Shown piece by piece: positions 47,754 to 56,388 of a DNA stretch of 64,000 bases. Each line of letters opens with the position of its first letter. Position 1 is the first letter of the stretch. Location of the stretch: NCBI RefSeq assembly GCF_020544405.1, contig NZ_CP065410.1:1798001-1862000 (forward strand). The letters are read 5' to 3'. The DNA is from Pseudomonas sp. IAC-BECa141. Its GTDB lineage: Bacteria > Pseudomonadota > Gammaproteobacteria > Pseudomonadales > Pseudomonadaceae. Below the pieces are notes generated by a model. It did not search any database. It saw only the letters and a program-made list of their open reading frames with translations, and was not told the DNA's origin. A program made the translations under genes and the position numbers.

Positions 47754-49232
47754 ATGGCGATTGACTTGACCGGCATCCTGCTGGGACTGGCAGGCGCGGC
47801 GGTGCCGCTGCTGGCACTGGCGTGGCAACTGCAACGTCGGGCCAGTCAGAGCCGGTCTGAAGTCGCGTTGCTCGAGGAGCGGCTGGCCATGGCGCAGATG
47901 GCCCAGGACGGTCTCACTGCTCAATTAGAAGCCTGCCGCGATGAAGTCGCCGACCTCGGCCAGGCCAACGCCTCCAGACAAGCGGATCTCGCGGCCGTGC
48001 GCCGGGAAGTCGAGCTGTTGCAGATCGAGCGCGATGACGCCCGTGACGCCGCCCATGCCTGGAACATTGAACGCGCCAACAAGGAAGCCGAATTGCGGCG
48101 CCTGGACGCCCAGGCGGCTTCGCTGAATGCCGAATTGCGCGAGCAACAGGAAAGCCATCAACAACGCCTGGATGACCTGCAAGGTTCCCGCGACGAGCTG
48201 CGCGCCCAGTTCGCCGAACTGGCCGGCAAGATCTTCGATGAGCGCGAGCAACGCTTCGCCGAAACCAGCCAGCAACGCCTCGGTCAATTGCTCGACCCGT
48301 TGAAGGAACGCATCCAGTCGTTTGAAAAACGCGTCGAGGAAAGCTATCAGGCCGAAGCCCGCGAGCGTTTCTCGCTGGCCAAGGAGCTGGAGCGCTTGCA
48401 GCAACTGAACCTGCGTCTGAGCGACGAAGCGACCAATCTGACCCGCGCCCTGAAGGGCCAGAAAACCCAGGGCAACTGGGGCGAGCTGATTCTTGAGCGC
48501 GTGCTTGAACATGCCGGGCTGGAGAAGGGCCGCGAGTACCAGACTCAGGTCAATCTCAAGGGGCCGGACGGCGAGCGTTTCCAGCCGGACGTGATCATTT
48601 ACCTGCCGGGCGACAAGCAGGTGGTGGTCGACTCCAAGGTCAGCCTCACCGCGTATCAGCAGTACGTGGCGGCGGACGACGACGCCATTGGCCAGATCGC
48701 CATGAAGCAGCATGTGCTGTCCTTGCGCAGTCACGTCAAAGGCCTGGCCGGCAAGGATTACAAGCGTCTGGAAGGCTTGCACAGCCTCGATTTCGTCTTG
48801 CTGTTCGTGCCCATAGAAGCGGCGTTTTCCGCTGCATTGCAAGCCGAACCGGCGCTGTTCCAGGAAGCTTTCGATCGCAACATCGTGATTGTCAGCCCGA
48901 CCACATTGCTGGCGACGCTGCGGGTCATCGACAGTCTGTGGAAGCAAGAGCGCCAGAGCCAGAACGCCCGGGAAATCGCCGAGCGCGCCGGTTGGCTGTA
49001 TGACAAATTCGTGTTGTTCATTCAGGATCTGGACGAAGTCGGCAATCGCTTGCAGCAACTGGACAAAGCCTACAGCGCGGCGCGCAACAAGCTGACGGAA
49101 GGACGGGGCAACCTGGTCAGCCGCAGCGAACAGCTCAAGTTGCTCGGTGCGCGGGCCAGCAAGAGCCTGCCGGCCGATTTGCTGGAACGCGCGATGACCG
49201 ATGCCGACGGGTTGGTCGAACTGCCTGAATAA
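47754..49232 (+). CDS. rmuC: DNA recombination protein RmuC
   Basis: RmuC is a nuclease-like protein that limits recombination at inverted repeats. It has about 492 residues. An N-terminal membrane helix (IDLTGILLGLAGAAVPLLAL) is followed by a long coiled coil (about residues 35-215) and then the catalytic-type region with GNWGELILERVLEHAGLEKG, PDVIIYLPGDKQVVVDSKVS and LLFVPIEAAFSAAL. The ATG at 47754 is used. It ends 9 bases before the convergent histidine kinase. Confidence 0.93.
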   Translation: MAIDLTGILLGLAGAAVPLLALAWQLQRRASQSRSEVALLEERLAMAQMAQDGLTAQLEACRDEVADLGQANASRQADLAAVRREVELLQIERDDARDAAHAWNIERANKEAELRRLDAQAASLNAELREQQESHQQRLDDLQGSRDELRAQFAELAGKIFDEREQRFAETSQQRLGQLLDPLKERIQSFEKRVEESYQAEARERFSLAKELERLQQLNLRLSDEATNLTRALKGQKTQGNWGELILERVLEHAGLEKGREYQTQVNLKGPDGERFQPDVIIYLPGDKQVVVDSKVSLTAYQQYVAADDDAIGQIAMKQHVLSLRSHVKGLAGKDYKRLEGLHSLDFVLLFVPIEAAFSAALQAEPALFQEAFDRNIVIVSPTTLLATLRVIDSLWKQERQSQNAREIAERAGWLYDKFVLFIQDLDEVGNRLQQLDKAYSAARNKLTEGRGNLVSRSEQLKLLGARASKSLPADLLERAMTDADGLVELPE

Positions 49233-49241
49233 GCTGCTCTT

Positions 49242-52200
49242 CTAGAGCGGCAAATAGCGACTCAACAACGCCCGCAATGCCGCCGGTTTCACCGGTTTGG
49301 CCAGATAATCCAGCCCCGCTGCATGAACCTGCGCCACGGTTTCCGGATGCCCGTCGGCGCTGATCACCACTCCCGGCACCGGCTCGCCCAGTCTTGTGCG
49401 CAACCAGGCCATCAGATCAGTGCCGGTTTCGCCGTGATCCAGGTGATAGTCCACCAGCGCCAATTGTGGCCGCACGCCGTCGTCGAGCAGTGCCGCGCAT
49501 TCTTCGCGGTTGCGCGCGGTCCAGACCTGACAGCCCCAGCGTGTGAGCAGGCTGTTCATGCCGATCAGAATGCTGTCTTCGTTGTCGATGCACAGCACCT
49601 GCGCGCCGCTGTGCAGTTTGCCATTCATTTCCACCGCCGCTGGCGGCTGCACGGTCTGCGCTTTGGCCAACGGCACGCGGACACTGAATACGCTGCCACG
49701 CCCCGGCCATGAACGTACGCGCAAAGTATGACCGAGCACTCGGCACAGGCCGTCGGCGATCGCCAGGCCCAGACCCAGACCTTTTTCGGCGCGGGTCTGG
49801 TGGCTGTCGAGGCGTTTGAATTCCTCGAAGATCACTTGCTGTTTGTCCTCCGGAATCCCCGGCCCGCGATCCCACACTTCCAGACAGATTTCGCCTTGTC
49901 GCCGACGCACGCCCAGCAGCACCGGGCCTTTTGCGTAGCGGAACGCATTGGTGAGGAAGTTCTGCAGAATGCGCCGCAGCAACTTGATGTCACTGTCGAT
50001 GCGCAACTGACTGCCTCGTACCCGGAAACTCAGACCCTGTTCCTGGGCCAGTGCCTTGAATTCCGCGCCGAGGGTATCGAACAGCTCATTGATCGCGAAC
50101 GACTTGCGATCCGGGTTGATCTTGCCGTTTTCCAGGCGCGAGATGTCCAGCAGGTCGCTGATCAGGTCTTCGGCCGAACGCAGCGAACTGTCCAGATGCT
50201 GCACCAGTTTCTGCGCCTCGCCGCTCAAGCCGTCGTTCTGATGGGAGAGGGCGGCGGAGAACAGCCGCGCGGCGTTCAACGGCTGCATCAGGTCGTGACT
50301 GACGGCGGCGAGGAAGCGGGTCTTGGACTGGTTGGCCGCCTCGGCATTGCCTTTGGCCTCGGTCAGCGCGACGTTGAGTTGCGACAGTTCTTGCGTCCGT
50401 TCGCTGACCCGTTGCTCCAGGCCTTCGTTGGCCTCGGTCAGCGCCTGCTCGGCTTCGCGGAACGCGGTGATGTCGGTGAAGCTCATGACAAAACCGCCGC
50501 CGGGCATCGGGTTGCCGATCAGCTCGATCACCCGGCCGTTGGGGAACAGTCGCTCGGAGGTGTGGGCACGGCCCTGACGCATCCAGTGCAGGCGCCGGGC
50601 AACGTGAACTTCCGCTTCGCCGGGGCCGCACAAACCGCGTTCGGCGTTGTGGCGAATGATGTCGGCAATCGGGCGGCCAACGCTGATCAAGCCGTCCGGA
50701 TAGTTGAACAGCTCCAGATAGCGACGGTTCCAGGCCACCAGTTTCAGCGACTGGTCGACCACGCTGATGCCCTGGGTAATGTTCTCGATGGCGCCTTGCA
50801 ACAGTGCGCGGTTGAACTGCAGCACTTCCGACGCTTCGTCGGCGATCCGGACCACGTCCTCCAGCTGCATTTCCCGACCTTCGATGGCGGCTTTTACTAC
50901 AGCACGCGTCGAAGAGGCACCGAGGACACCTGCCAGCAAGCGCTCGGTGTGGGCGATCCATTCGCCGTCGGCATTCTGATTCGGGTTGAAGCCTTTGCCC
51001 TGGCGGTAGGCGAAGCGGATGAAACTCTGCCGCGCGCGTTCTTCACCGACAAAACGCGCGGCCAGTTGCAGCAAGTCGTCGATCTGCACCGCCAGCATCG
51101 AGCGTGCGCTCGGCCGGGCGCTGATTTCCTGGCCGATAAAACGTCCGGCCTGCCAGTGCTCCGAGACCCGTGTACGGGACAGCACCGAGACCCAGGCGAA
51201 CAACGTGAAGTTGCCCGCCAGCGACAGCACCACGCCTTGGGTCAGCGGGGTGATCGGCAGGTTCAGCGGGTTGCTGTGCAGCCAGGCGAGGCCGGGAAAA
51301 CTGTCCAGCGACCAGCCGAGGCTGCGGGCAGCGATCGGCAGGATCAGGGTGTAGAACCACAGGAACGTGCCGGCGGCCAGGCCGGCGAACACGCCGCGAC
51401 GGTTGGCCTGTTTCCAGTACAGCGCGCCGAGCATCGCCGGGGCCAGTTGGGTCACAGCGGCGAAGGCAATCTGGCCGATGGTCGCCAGGCTCGCGGTCGA
51501 GCCGAGCAAACGGTAGCTGACGTAGGCCAGCAACAAAATCACCACAATGCTGACCCGGCGCACCGAGAGCATCCACTGGCGGAACACTTCGAACGGGCGC
51601 TCGGCATTGTTGCGGCGCAGCAGCCATGGCAACAGCATGTCGTTGGAGACCATGGTCGACAGCGCCACACTCGCCACGATCACCATGCCGGTAGCCGCCG
51701 ATGCACCGCCGATAAACGCCAGCATCGCCAGCGCCGGGTGGGCCTGGGCCAACGGTAGGCTGATCACGAAAGAGTCGGGGATGACCGAGCTGGGCAGCAT
51801 CATCTGACCGGCCAGGGCGATCGGGACTACAAACAGCGCTGCCAGGGCGAGGTAGGTCGGGAACACCCATTTGGCCAGGCGCAGATCCTGCGGGTCGATG
51901 TTCTCGACCACTGTCACGTGGAACTGCCGGGGCAGGCAGATGATTGCCATCATCGCCACGCCGGTCTGCACCACCATCGATGGCCAGTTGATGGTTTCCT
52001 GCCAGTATTCCTCGAGGCGCGGTGCGAGCATTGCCTGATTGAACAAATCGTCGAAGCCGTCATACAGCCCATAGGTGACGAAGGCGCCGACGGCGAGGAA
52101 GGCGAACAGTTTCACCAGCGACTCGAACGCAATCGCCAGCACCATGCCCCGGTGGTGCTCCGTGGCGTCGAGGTTGCGCGTACCGAAGACGATGGTGAAC

Positions 52201-52712
52201 AGGGCCAGCACCAGCGACACGATCAGGGCCGTGTCCTGGGCGCGGGTGCCCATGGCGTCGGCACCGGCACCGATCAGCAGGTTCACGCCGAGGACGATGC
52301 CTTTGAGTTGCAAGGCGATATAGGGCAGAACGCCGACCAGACAGATCAACGCGACCACCACCGCCAGCGATTGGGATTTACCGTAGCGGGCGGCGATGAA
52401 GTCGGCGATGGAGGTAATGTTCTCCTGTTTGCTGATCATCACCATTTTCTGCAGCACCCACGGCGCGCCCAGCAATAGCAGGATCGGCCCGAGGTAGATC
52501 GGCAGGAACGACCACAGTTGTTCGGCGGCCTGACCGACCGCGCCGAAAAACGTCCAGCTGGTGCAGTAGACGGCCAGCGACAGGCTGTACACCCAGGCAC
52601 GCACCCGTGGCGGCAGCGGTGTGCTGCGACGGTCGCCGTAGAAGGCGATGGCGAACATGATGGCCATATAGGCCAGGGCGACGGCGGCGATCAGCCCGGT
52701 GGACAACGACAT
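49242..52712 (-). CDS. Hybrid sensor kinase with sodium:solute symporter-like domain (CbrA-like)
   Basis: This 1,156-residue protein joins a membrane transporter-like module to a phosphorelay. Residues 1 to about 510 form a sodium:solute symporter (SLC5-type) domain of 12-13 helices. A linker and PAS domain follow (NITQGISVVDQSLKLVAWNR), then a coiled coil, HisKA with the phosphoaccepting His in FLAAVSHDLMQPLNAA, and an HATPase domain with VWDRGPGIPEDK and GLGLGLAIADGL. A C-terminal receiver has Asp in LALVDYHLDHGETG. No response regulator gene is adjacent, so its partner lies elsewhere. It resembles CbrA, which governs carbon/nitrogen use. Confidence 0.92.
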   Translation of the reverse strand: MSLSTGLIAAVALAYMAIMFAIAFYGDRRSTPLPPRVRAWVYSLSLAVYCTSWTFFGAVGQAAEQLWSFLPIYLGPILLLLGAPWVLQKMVMISKQENITSIADFIAARYGKSQSLAVVVALICLVGVLPYIALQLKGIVLGVNLLIGAGADAMGTRAQDTALIVSLVLALFTIVFGTRNLDATEHHRGMVLAIAFESLVKLFAFLAVGAFVTYGLYDGFDDLFNQAMLAPRLEEYWQETINWPSMVVQTGVAMMAIICLPRQFHVTVVENIDPQDLRLAKWVFPTYLALAALFVVPIALAGQMMLPSSVIPDSFVISLPLAQAHPALAMLAFIGGASAATGMVIVASVALSTMVSNDMLLPWLLRRNNAERPFEVFRQWMLSVRRVSIVVILLLAYVSYRLLGSTASLATIGQIAFAAVTQLAPAMLGALYWKQANRRGVFAGLAAGTFLWFYTLILPIAARSLGWSLDSFPGLAWLHSNPLNLPITPLTQGVVLSLAGNFTLFAWVSVLSRTRVSEHWQAGRFIGQEISARPSARSMLAVQIDDLLQLAARFVGEERARQSFIRFAYRQGKGFNPNQNADGEWIAHTERLLAGVLGASSTRAVVKAAIEGREMQLEDVVRIADEASEVLQFNRALLQGAIENITQGISVVDQSLKLVAWNRRYLELFNYPDGLISVGRPIADIIRHNAERGLCGPGEAEVHVARRLHWMRQGRAHTSERLFPNGRVIELIGNPMPGGGFVMSFTDITAFREAEQALTEANEGLEQRVSERTQELSQLNVALTEAKGNAEAANQSKTRFLAAVSHDLMQPLNAARLFSAALSHQNDGLSGEAQKLVQHLDSSLRSAEDLISDLLDISRLENGKINPDRKSFAINELFDTLGAEFKALAQEQGLSFRVRGSQLRIDSDIKLLRRILQNFLTNAFRYAKGPVLLGVRRRQGEICLEVWDRGPGIPEDKQQVIFEEFKRLDSHQTRAEKGLGLGLAIADGLCRVLGHTLRVRSWPGRGSVFSVRVPLAKAQTVQPPAAVEMNGKLHSGAQVLCIDNEDSILIGMNSLLTRWGCQVWTARNREECAALLDDGVRPQLALVDYHLDHGETGTDLMAWLRTRLGEPVPGVVISADGHPETVAQVHAAGLDYLAKPVKPAALRALLSRYLPL

Positions 52713-52846
52713 GGAACACTCCCGACAGAAAACGACCGGACTTGCGCCCGGTCAGACAGTCTCGCACGGGCGCGACAGTTAGTCAGTGTCGACCAAGGTC
52801 GTGGCGCGGCGGGGTGTCGCAGTCACGGAACCGGGCGGTTCTGTGG

Positions 52847-53389
52847 TCAATCCGGTTTGAGCGCGAGGTCGATCAAACGGTGCAGTTCATCGACTTCCAG
52901 CGGCGCCGCCGAAAACAGAATGCGGAACACCACCGGGGACACCACCAGATTGATCAGCCGATCCACGCTCGGCGCCGTTTCCTCTGGGTGGCGCTCGATG
53001 ATGGTCTGCAATTGCGCACCGATGATCGTCACGCAATACCCCGGCGTCGCGCTTGCCTGCACATCGCGCATCATGTTGCGCCCGGGTTCAGAACTCATTT
53101 CGTCGAGATATTGTTCGGCCCATGCGCGGATATCGCTGCGCAGGCTGCCGGTTTCTGCCGGCTCGCTGTCGGGGCGCATGCGGGCGAGGGCGACGTCCGC
53201 GAGCAAGGCCGCCAGATCTCCCCAGCGTCGATAAATCGTCGACGGCGTCACGCCTGCACGCGCCGCGATTTGCGGGACGGTCACCGTTGAGCGCTCCTGT
53301 TCTTGCAGAAGCGCGCGGACTGCCGAGTGAATCGACTCTTGCACCCGGGCACTGCGACCGCCGGGGCGTAAACCTTCTTTAATAGCCAT
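52847..53389 (-). CDS. TetR family transcriptional regulator
   Basis: The 180-residue regulator has an N-terminal helix-turn-helix in TVPQIAARAGVTPSTIYRRW and a C-terminal ligand domain. The start at 53389 (MAIKEGLRPGGRSARVQE) is preferred; upstream residues of a longer frame do not fit. It is divergent from an MFS gene, 91 bases apart, the usual arrangement for a repressor of that pump. The gap holds a 17-bp perfect inverted repeat. The ligand is unknown. Confidence 0.9.
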   Translation of the reverse strand: MAIKEGLRPGGRSARVQESIHSAVRALLQEQERSTVTVPQIAARAGVTPSTIYRRWGDLAALLADVALARMRPDSEPAETGSLRSDIRAWAEQYLDEMSSEPGRNMMRDVQASATPGYCVTIIGAQLQTIIERHPEETAPSVDRLINLVVSPVVFRILFSAAPLEVDELHRLIDLALKPD

Positions 53390-53435
53390 GCGCCAGACCT
53401 TAACACAAAGAATTTGCTTTAAGCGCAAGCCGAGA

Positions 53436-53478
53436 GCACACTCCGCAAAAGCAAAAAATTAGCTTTTGCGGAGTGTGC
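53436..53478. promoter_or_regulatory. 17-bp perfect inverted repeat over the MFS ribosome binding site
   Basis: GCACACTCCGCAAAAGC (53436-53452) and GCTTTTGCGGAGTGTGC (53462-53478) are exact complements separated by 9 AT-rich bases. The right arm contains GGAG, the Shine-Dalgarno sequence 7 bases before the MFS ATG at 53481. As DNA it could be the TetR operator; as RNA it would fold into a hairpin hiding the ribosome site. Confidence 0.8.
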
Positions 53479-53480
53479 CC

Positions 53481-54668
53481 ATGACCAGCCTTGCTTCCAA
53501 CCGATCCAGCCTGTGGTTTCTGGCGATCACCTTACTGAGTTTTCTCGCCGCTTCCACTGCGCCGACGCCGTTGTATCACCTGTATCAGGATCAGCTGCAT
53601 TTTTCGGCAGCGGTGCTGACCCTGATTTTCGGCGTTTACGCGCTGAGTCTGCTGGCCGCGTTGCTGACAGTCGGGTCGCTGTCGGATCACCTGGGACGCA
53701 AACCGGTGATCTTCACCGCCGTGACGCTCAATTCGCTGGCGATGCTGCTGTTTATCTACGCCGACAGCGTGGGTTGGCTGATCGGCGCGCGAGTGCTGCA
53801 AGGCTTCGCCACCGGCATGGCCACCGCGGTGTTGAGCGCGACGCTGCTGGACACCGACCGTCAGCAGGGCCCGCTGATTAACAGTGTCGCTCCGTTGCTG
53901 GGCATGGCGTTGGGCGGCATGGGCTGCGGCTTGTTGGCCGAGTTCGCTCCGGCGCCGTTGCAGTTGACCTATTGGTTGCTGCTCGCGCTGTTTGTGTTGC
54001 AGGGGATTTATGTCTGGCGCTTGCCGGAAAGCGTCTCGCCGCAAGCCGGGGCATGGGCCTCGTTGCGGCCAACCCTGCATGTGCCTGTTCAGGCGCGTTC
54101 GACGCTGTGGCGGGTCTTGCCGCTGAACACCGCGACTTGGGCGCTCGGTGGTTTCTATGCCTCGCTGGCCCCATCGCTGGTGCGCACGGCCACTGGCTCC
54201 ACCTCCAACCTGATCGGCGGCGCGACTGTGGCGGCACTGACCGTCACCGGTGCGTTGATGATCTTCACGTTGCGCAATCGTCCTGCTTCCCGGGCACTGC
54301 AACTCGGCGCGAGCCTGCTGCCAGCCGGGCTCGTGTTGGTTCTGCTGGGCGTGCACAGCGCCAGTCTGTCGCTGTTCTTCTTCGGTACGCTGGTGGCCGG
54401 TTGTGGGTTTGGCTCCGGTTTTCTTGGAGCGGTGCGCAGTCTGGTGCCGCTGGCGTTGCCGCATGAGCGCGCCGGGTTGATGTCGGCATTCTATGTGCTG
54501 AGTTACCTGGCGTTCTGCCTGCCGGCTCTGCTGGCCGGGCACTTCACCCATAGCGTGGGCCTGCTGGCCACCACCGATGTGTATGGCGCGGTATTGATCG
54601 TGCTGGCGGTCGGAGCGCTGCTGATGAGTTTTCGGGCGCAAGCGGCGAAGACCTGCAGCGCGCCATAA
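53481..54668 (+). CDS. MFS transporter
   Basis: This 395-residue inner-membrane protein has 12 predicted helices. The loop after helix 2 reads VGSLSDHLGRKPVIF, the MFS signature. LASNRSSLWFLAITLLSFLA and PTPLYHLYQ begin the sequence. Drug/proton antiporter-type members have such patterns, and the divergent TetR gene suggests induction by its substrate. The start MTSLASN at 53481 follows GGAG. The ORF extended upstream lies in the inverted repeat and is not favoured. Confidence 0.9.
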   Translation: MTSLASNRSSLWFLAITLLSFLAASTAPTPLYHLYQDQLHFSAAVLTLIFGVYALSLLAALLTVGSLSDHLGRKPVIFTAVTLNSLAMLLFIYADSVGWLIGARVLQGFATGMATAVLSATLLDTDRQQGPLINSVAPLLGMALGGMGCGLLAEFAPAPLQLTYWLLLALFVLQGIYVWRLPESVSPQAGAWASLRPTLHVPVQARSTLWRVLPLNTATWALGGFYASLAPSLVRTATGSTSNLIGGATVAALTVTGALMIFTLRNRPASRALQLGASLLPAGLVLVLLGVHSASLSLFFFGTLVAGCGFGSGFLGAVRSLVPLALPHERAGLMSAFYVLSYLAFCLPALLAGHFTHSVGLLATTDVYGAVLIVLAVGALLMSFRAQAAKTCSAP

Positions 54669-54721
54669 GCCTGCGGATTCGGTTAGCCTTGGCCAGCCAT
54701 AACTTTTTCACGGATCGACGC

Positions 54722-55033
54722 ATGAAGATTATTCGCAGCAAGACCTTCACCGCCGAGCGCGCCTGGGGCGCGCTCGACATCGCCAACATGAACGGCATCA
54801 CCACGCGTCTGCACTGGACCGATCAGCCCTACAAATGGCACGTCAATGACGGCGAAGAAGTGTTCGTGGTGCTCGACGGTCAGGTGCTCATGCACTATCG
54901 AGAAGAAGGCGAGGAGAAGCAGGCATTGCTGGAGGTTGGCGACATCTTTTATGCGTCCATCGGCACTGAACATGTCGCTCATCCTCAGGGCGCGGCGCGA
55001 ATTCTTGTCATTGAAACCGAAGGCAGTGTCTGA
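54722..55033 (+). CDS. Cupin-domain protein
   Basis: This 103-residue single cupin has motif 1 as WHVNDGEEVFVVLDGQVLMH and motif 2 as GDIFYASIGTEHVAHPQG, with His and Glu residues for a metal. No associated catalytic domain is present, so it may be a small dioxygenase, isomerase or storage-type cupin. ATG at 54722 gives MKIIRSKTFTAERAWGAL. It is 53 bases after the MFS gene, possibly in the same transcript. Function is open. Confidence 0.82.
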   Translation: MKIIRSKTFTAERAWGALDIANMNGITTRLHWTDQPYKWHVNDGEEVFVVLDGQVLMHYREEGEEKQALLEVGDIFYASIGTEHVAHPQGAARILVIETEGSV

Positions 55034-55138
55034 CTGCATATCTACTAAATAGATAACAGTTAGAGATATTACCCGTTATATAGATATTCGATTCGGTTCT
55101 ACCATGAGCTCAACCTCACCTGAGGACAGGAGTTCATG

Positions 55139-56290
55139 ATGATTTGCCCCAACAGCGCCAAACCCGGCATCAAGCCATTCAGCCAGCTTCAGCACCCGCG
55201 CGAAGTGATCCGCCAATTCACCCCGAACTGGTTCGCCGCCACCATGGGCACCGGCGTGCTGGCGTTGGCGCTGGCGCAATTGCCGGTGTCCGTTCCCGGA
55301 TTGCACGCCGTGGCCGAAGGGCTGTGGCTGTTCAACATTCTGTTGTTCGTGCTGTTTACTGCTGCCTACGCCGCCCGCTGGATTCTGTTCTTTGACGAAG
55401 CGCAGCGGATCTTCGGCCACTCCACGGTTTCGATGTTCTTCGGCACCATTCCCATGGGCCTGGCGACGATCATCAACGGCTTTCTGCTGTTCGGTCTGCC
55501 ACGCTGGGGTGAAGGAGTCATTCAACTGGCCGAAGTGTTGTGGTGGCTGGACGTGGCGATGTCGCTGGCCTGCGGCGTGCTGATCCCTTACATGATGTTC
55601 ACCCGTCAGGCGCACAGCATCGATCAGATGACTGCCGTCTGGTTGCTGCCGGTGGTGGCGGCGGAAGTGGCGGCAGCCAGTGGCGGACTGCTCGCGCCGC
55701 ACTTGGCCGACGCGCACTCGCAACTGGTAGTGCTGACGACCAGCTACGTGCTCTGGGCGTTTTCCCTGCCGGTGGCGTTCAGCATCCTGACCATCCTGTT
55801 GCTGCGTATGGCCTTGCACAAATTGCCCCACGAAAACATGGCGGCTTCGAGCTGGCTGGCGCTGGGGCCGATCGGCACCGGGGCGCTGGGCATGTTGCTG
55901 CTGGGCGGCGATGCGCCAGCGATCTTCGCGGCCAACGGTCTGCCAGGCATCGGCGAAATCGCCTCGGGCCTGGGCCTGATAGCAGGGATCACGCTCTGGG
56001 GGTTTGGTCTCTGGTGGATGTTGATGGCGCTGCTGATCACCGTGCGTTACCTGCGTGATGGCATCCCGTTCAATCTCGGCTGGTGGGGCTTTACCTTCCC
56101 GTTGGGCGTGTATTCGCTGGCGACTCTGAAGCTGGGCAGCACCTTGCACCTGACGTTCTTCAGCGTGGCCGGTTGTGTACTGGTGACGTTGCTGGCGGCG
56201 ATGTGGCTGATTGTAGGTAAACGCACGCTGCAAGGCGCATGGCGCGGCGAGCTGTTTGTTTCTCCGTGCATTGCAGGTTTGAAGAAATAA
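55139..56290 (+). CDS. TDT family transporter (SLAC1/TehA-like)
   Basis: This 383-residue membrane protein has about ten helices and TDT-family hallmarks: FTPNWFAATMGTGVLALAL and the Phe-rich pore helices. Family members export sulfite, tellurite or C4-dicarboxylates. The ATG at 55139 follows AGGAG by 6 bases and is preferred to the one 3 bases upstream. Upstream lies TATCTACTAAATAGATA (55039-55055), a 6-base inverted repeat that could be a regulator site. Substrate remains uncertain. Confidence 0.85.
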   Translation: MICPNSAKPGIKPFSQLQHPREVIRQFTPNWFAATMGTGVLALALAQLPVSVPGLHAVAEGLWLFNILLFVLFTAAYAARWILFFDEAQRIFGHSTVSMFFGTIPMGLATIINGFLLFGLPRWGEGVIQLAEVLWWLDVAMSLACGVLIPYMMFTRQAHSIDQMTAVWLLPVVAAEVAAASGGLLAPHLADAHSQLVVLTTSYVLWAFSLPVAFSILTILLLRMALHKLPHENMAASSWLALGPIGTGALGMLLLGGDAPAIFAANGLPGIGEIASGLGLIAGITLWGFGLWWMLMALLITVRYLRDGIPFNLGWWGFTFPLGVYSLATLKLGSTLHLTFFSVAGCVLVTLLAAMWLIVGKRTLQGAWRGELFVSPCIAGLKK

Positions 56291-56388
56291 CCTGAAAAGT
56301 TTAGGTAAGGTGTGGCCTGGATCGCGGATTGACATTCCAATAAGCGTATCCAGGCCACTCGTTACCCAACATCAGGGACACACGGAAG

